Assembly (NCBI RefSeq): GCF_000447795.1
Contig: NZ_AUNI01000015.1
Coordinates: 464,198-515,544 of the forward strand
DNA length: 51,347 nt
Origin: Bacteriovorax sp. Seq25_V
GTDB taxonomy: Bacteria > Bdellovibrionota > Bacteriovoracia > Bacteriovoracales > Bacteriovoracaceae
Direction of reading: 5' to 3'
Shown here: in pieces, positions 51,001 to 51,347 of the stretch
Numbering within the stretch: position 1 is the first letter of the stretch
How the letters are laid out: each line of letters begins with the position of its first letter
The notes under the pieces: model-generated
Databases searched by the model: none
Seen by the model: the letters and a program-made list of their open reading frames with translations, nothing else
What the model was told of the DNA's origin: nothing
Program-made: the position numbers and the translations under genes

Positions 51001-51347
51001 TCACTTGGAAATCTAAGTAGTGAAGTAAGTCACACATGGATAAAAGATACTGTAAAACCGGTGTGTACATATACTGGTGCATATCCTATTTCAGGAAATA
51101 TTGGAAGAAATAGTGAGAATGTAACTTTTGCATGTACTGATGCGACAACGTTAGTTGTTGAGTGCTCTGTTGATGGTGCACCATATTCATTGTGTGATTC
51201 AGCAACAAATCTAAATCTTACCGGACTGAGTGAAGGTTCACATACATTAAATGTTAGAGCAACTGATGAGTCTGGTTTAACTTCTGATGTAATCAATATG
51301 ACTTGGATTGTAGATACACAAGCTCCAGTTTGTAGCTTCACAGGAGC
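48085..51347 (+). CDS. Giant exported protein with RCC1 propeller and Ig-like repeats, 3' end outside the window
   Basis: A TTG at 48085 opens a frame with no stop to the right edge (over 1087 codons). Residues 1-23 are a signal peptide (LLTFSTILFFVFFHLVS). Residues 25-190 are a low-complexity Ser/Asp/Lys/Glu stalk. Residues 195-300 look like a bacterial Ig-like domain (FEVLSVSPKDKSIDVLVDEG). Seven C(F/W/L)GxN repeats follow from residue 323 to about 690 (CFGDNQYSQLG, CWGDNSKNQLD, and so on), enough for a complete RCC1 beta-propeller. From residue 880 Ig-like units begin with D(x)xxPxC (GPLCSFD, KPVCTYTG, APVCSFTG) spaced about 95 residues. It is probably a surface adhesin or fibre. The start is uncertain (weak GGGA upstream). 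Confidence 0.8.
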   Translation, partial: MKKLLTFSTILFFVFFHLVSKKAQEISDHSVETDSVYVEGESLSEENDLSVGRFQKSIEKDSQIYLDKISNTNTKNSKGGTSRSPASEEEDTAKESKARSGLVVNYRATSSDENKAKSSSKGKRVVAPKTAKANTSQSQNNQTNSENSDSDKSGTRTETGISGGEGFDSGGDSSTAASSSSRASSSDSFNTDEVDMAKFEVLSVSPKDKSIDVLVDEGNIKLTFNQTLDCSTLNSNGLVIKRNSTLVSGTYSCNGKEAVFTTTNKKFKYSSLYTISTTVQLKDYKGRAIFPNFTSNFTTESGVLSISLGENHTCVVVDEKVKCFGDNQYSQLGINSGVYLTKGLVGQEMGVALEGVKFGSDVIVGKKVFAGPRNSCAIDQSDKLYCWGDNSKNQLDTHILTNTAAIEFDSIYLGVGVAQDVAIGMDHICVLTSQREVKCFGDNSKGQFVTPGDSVDFGMSIPIKIVAGDYFTCALLLDGSVSCWGANNFGQLGLDNSVTYNEPVNAGNVSIPTNVTDIVAGSSHACALYKDTGFTCWGKNSEGQLGIDPAVRKSVGLKVNDITTYSATKKTFADSRKIVAIYAAGDSSCVIADDNELYCFGNNSSGQFGLGHTNSITDFSSVSSTHFGAGTDAYISNEEGVYLFDIGVNHACGYMESGKLVCLGRNDYGQLGNGSNSGVGDSASYIGTEPSESIVVDDYPVSFNIVEGSGTNTRNVNIVLMWDNSLQYDQYIASESVGCPSGVYESAVNSAPPEVVTSHPFTLSTGEGRKTVYLRLKNSVTGVMSDCLRRDIVYYENSPSGSTITGPVVTSTLLNDFKVTSANGENIAMAIGSCPSTYSGSYNVLKGNHRFSLSDIADGDQEVVAYIQNPLGQECISTTVKLDRTGPLCSFDVGFTTTMTAVNSEETVDLRKYTCFEALPVEVTSESCKLEGPNGAVALFDWKNCETLTDGYDLNSTDNPDGSYTYTIKAVDSLGNLSSEVSHTWIKDTVKPVCTYTGAYPISGNIGRNSENVTFACTDATTLVVECSVDGAPYSLCDSATNLNLTGLSEGSHTLNVRATDESGLTSDVINMTWIVDTQAPVCSFTG

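Noticed and set aside
50549-51341. Minus-strand open frames opposite the Ig-like repeats
   Set aside because: They are opposite-strand shadows of the repeat-coding frame, with no ribosome site and no family pattern.

Overview
The window reads as AT-rich chromosomal DNA from a Gram-negative bacterium that exports many proteins: several Sec signal peptides, several lipoproteins with LxSC lipoboxes, a periplasmic L,D-transpeptidase, and secreted proteins with no recognisable fold. That combination, with a papain-like secreted protease, resembles marine predatory Bdellovibrionota (Bacteriovorax/Halobacteriovorax type). The taxonomic guess is an inference from style, not from a marker gene. I saw no rRNA, tRNA or CRISPR array. 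No gap between genes exceeds about 270 bases.

Left part (1-22 kb), ordinary genes: a frameshifted transposase remnant at the edge; a five-gene peptide ABC importer operon (dppABCDF-like, minus strand); a divergent pair encoding an L,D-transpeptidase and a CapA-like metallophosphatase; a minus-strand set with a phosphohexomutase, queC and a lipoprotein; a large lipoprotein; a small ferredoxin; a papain-like protease; a coiled-coil secreted protein; an e(P4)-type acid phosphatase lipoprotein; and a Na+/H+ antiporter-like protein. Several start codons were moved to match clear Shine-Dalgarno sites.

Middle part (22-47.5 kb), an accessory island that is visibly richer in A/T and tightly packed. 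It opens with SGNH hydrolase, a 47-residue DUF5989-type protein, an SxtJ-like protein and an SxtI/NodU-type O-carbamoyltransferase. A plus-strand run of overlapping genes follows (aminotransferase, radical SAM-SPASM, small-molecule kinase, two GT2 glycosyltransferases, nucleotidyltransferase, HprK-like kinase). Next comes a 77-residue minus-strand peptide that looks like a class I lanthipeptide precursor (FNFD box, Ser/Thr/Cys-rich tail). A second run of overlapping plus-strand genes encodes PqqD-like protein, compact LanB-like protein, full LanB dehydratase, GT-B glycosyltransferase, second PqqD-like protein, LanC cyclase, and a membrane-anchored protein plus HTTM protein that recall SdpA/SdpB. 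A second HTTM module lies convergent to it. Spermidine-synthase-like, twitch radical SAM and TMTC-like GT-C genes close the island.

My main proposal is that 26.9-41.9 kb is one peptide-modification system. A lanthionine peptide would be made by LanA/LanB/LanC, with separate PqqD-like proteins for leader binding, an HprK-like kinase, sugar-building and sugar-transferring enzymes, and an SdpAB-like membrane module where a LanT/LanP exporter and protease would be expected. Neither of the last two is visible here. Several island transcription units begin at a start codon 6-9 bases after a TATAAT-like box with no Shine-Dalgarno, which suggests leaderless mRNAs.

Right end (48.1 kb to edge): a very large secreted protein, open at the right edge, with a low-complexity stalk, an Ig-like domain, a seven-repeat RCC1 propeller and tandem Ig-like repeats.
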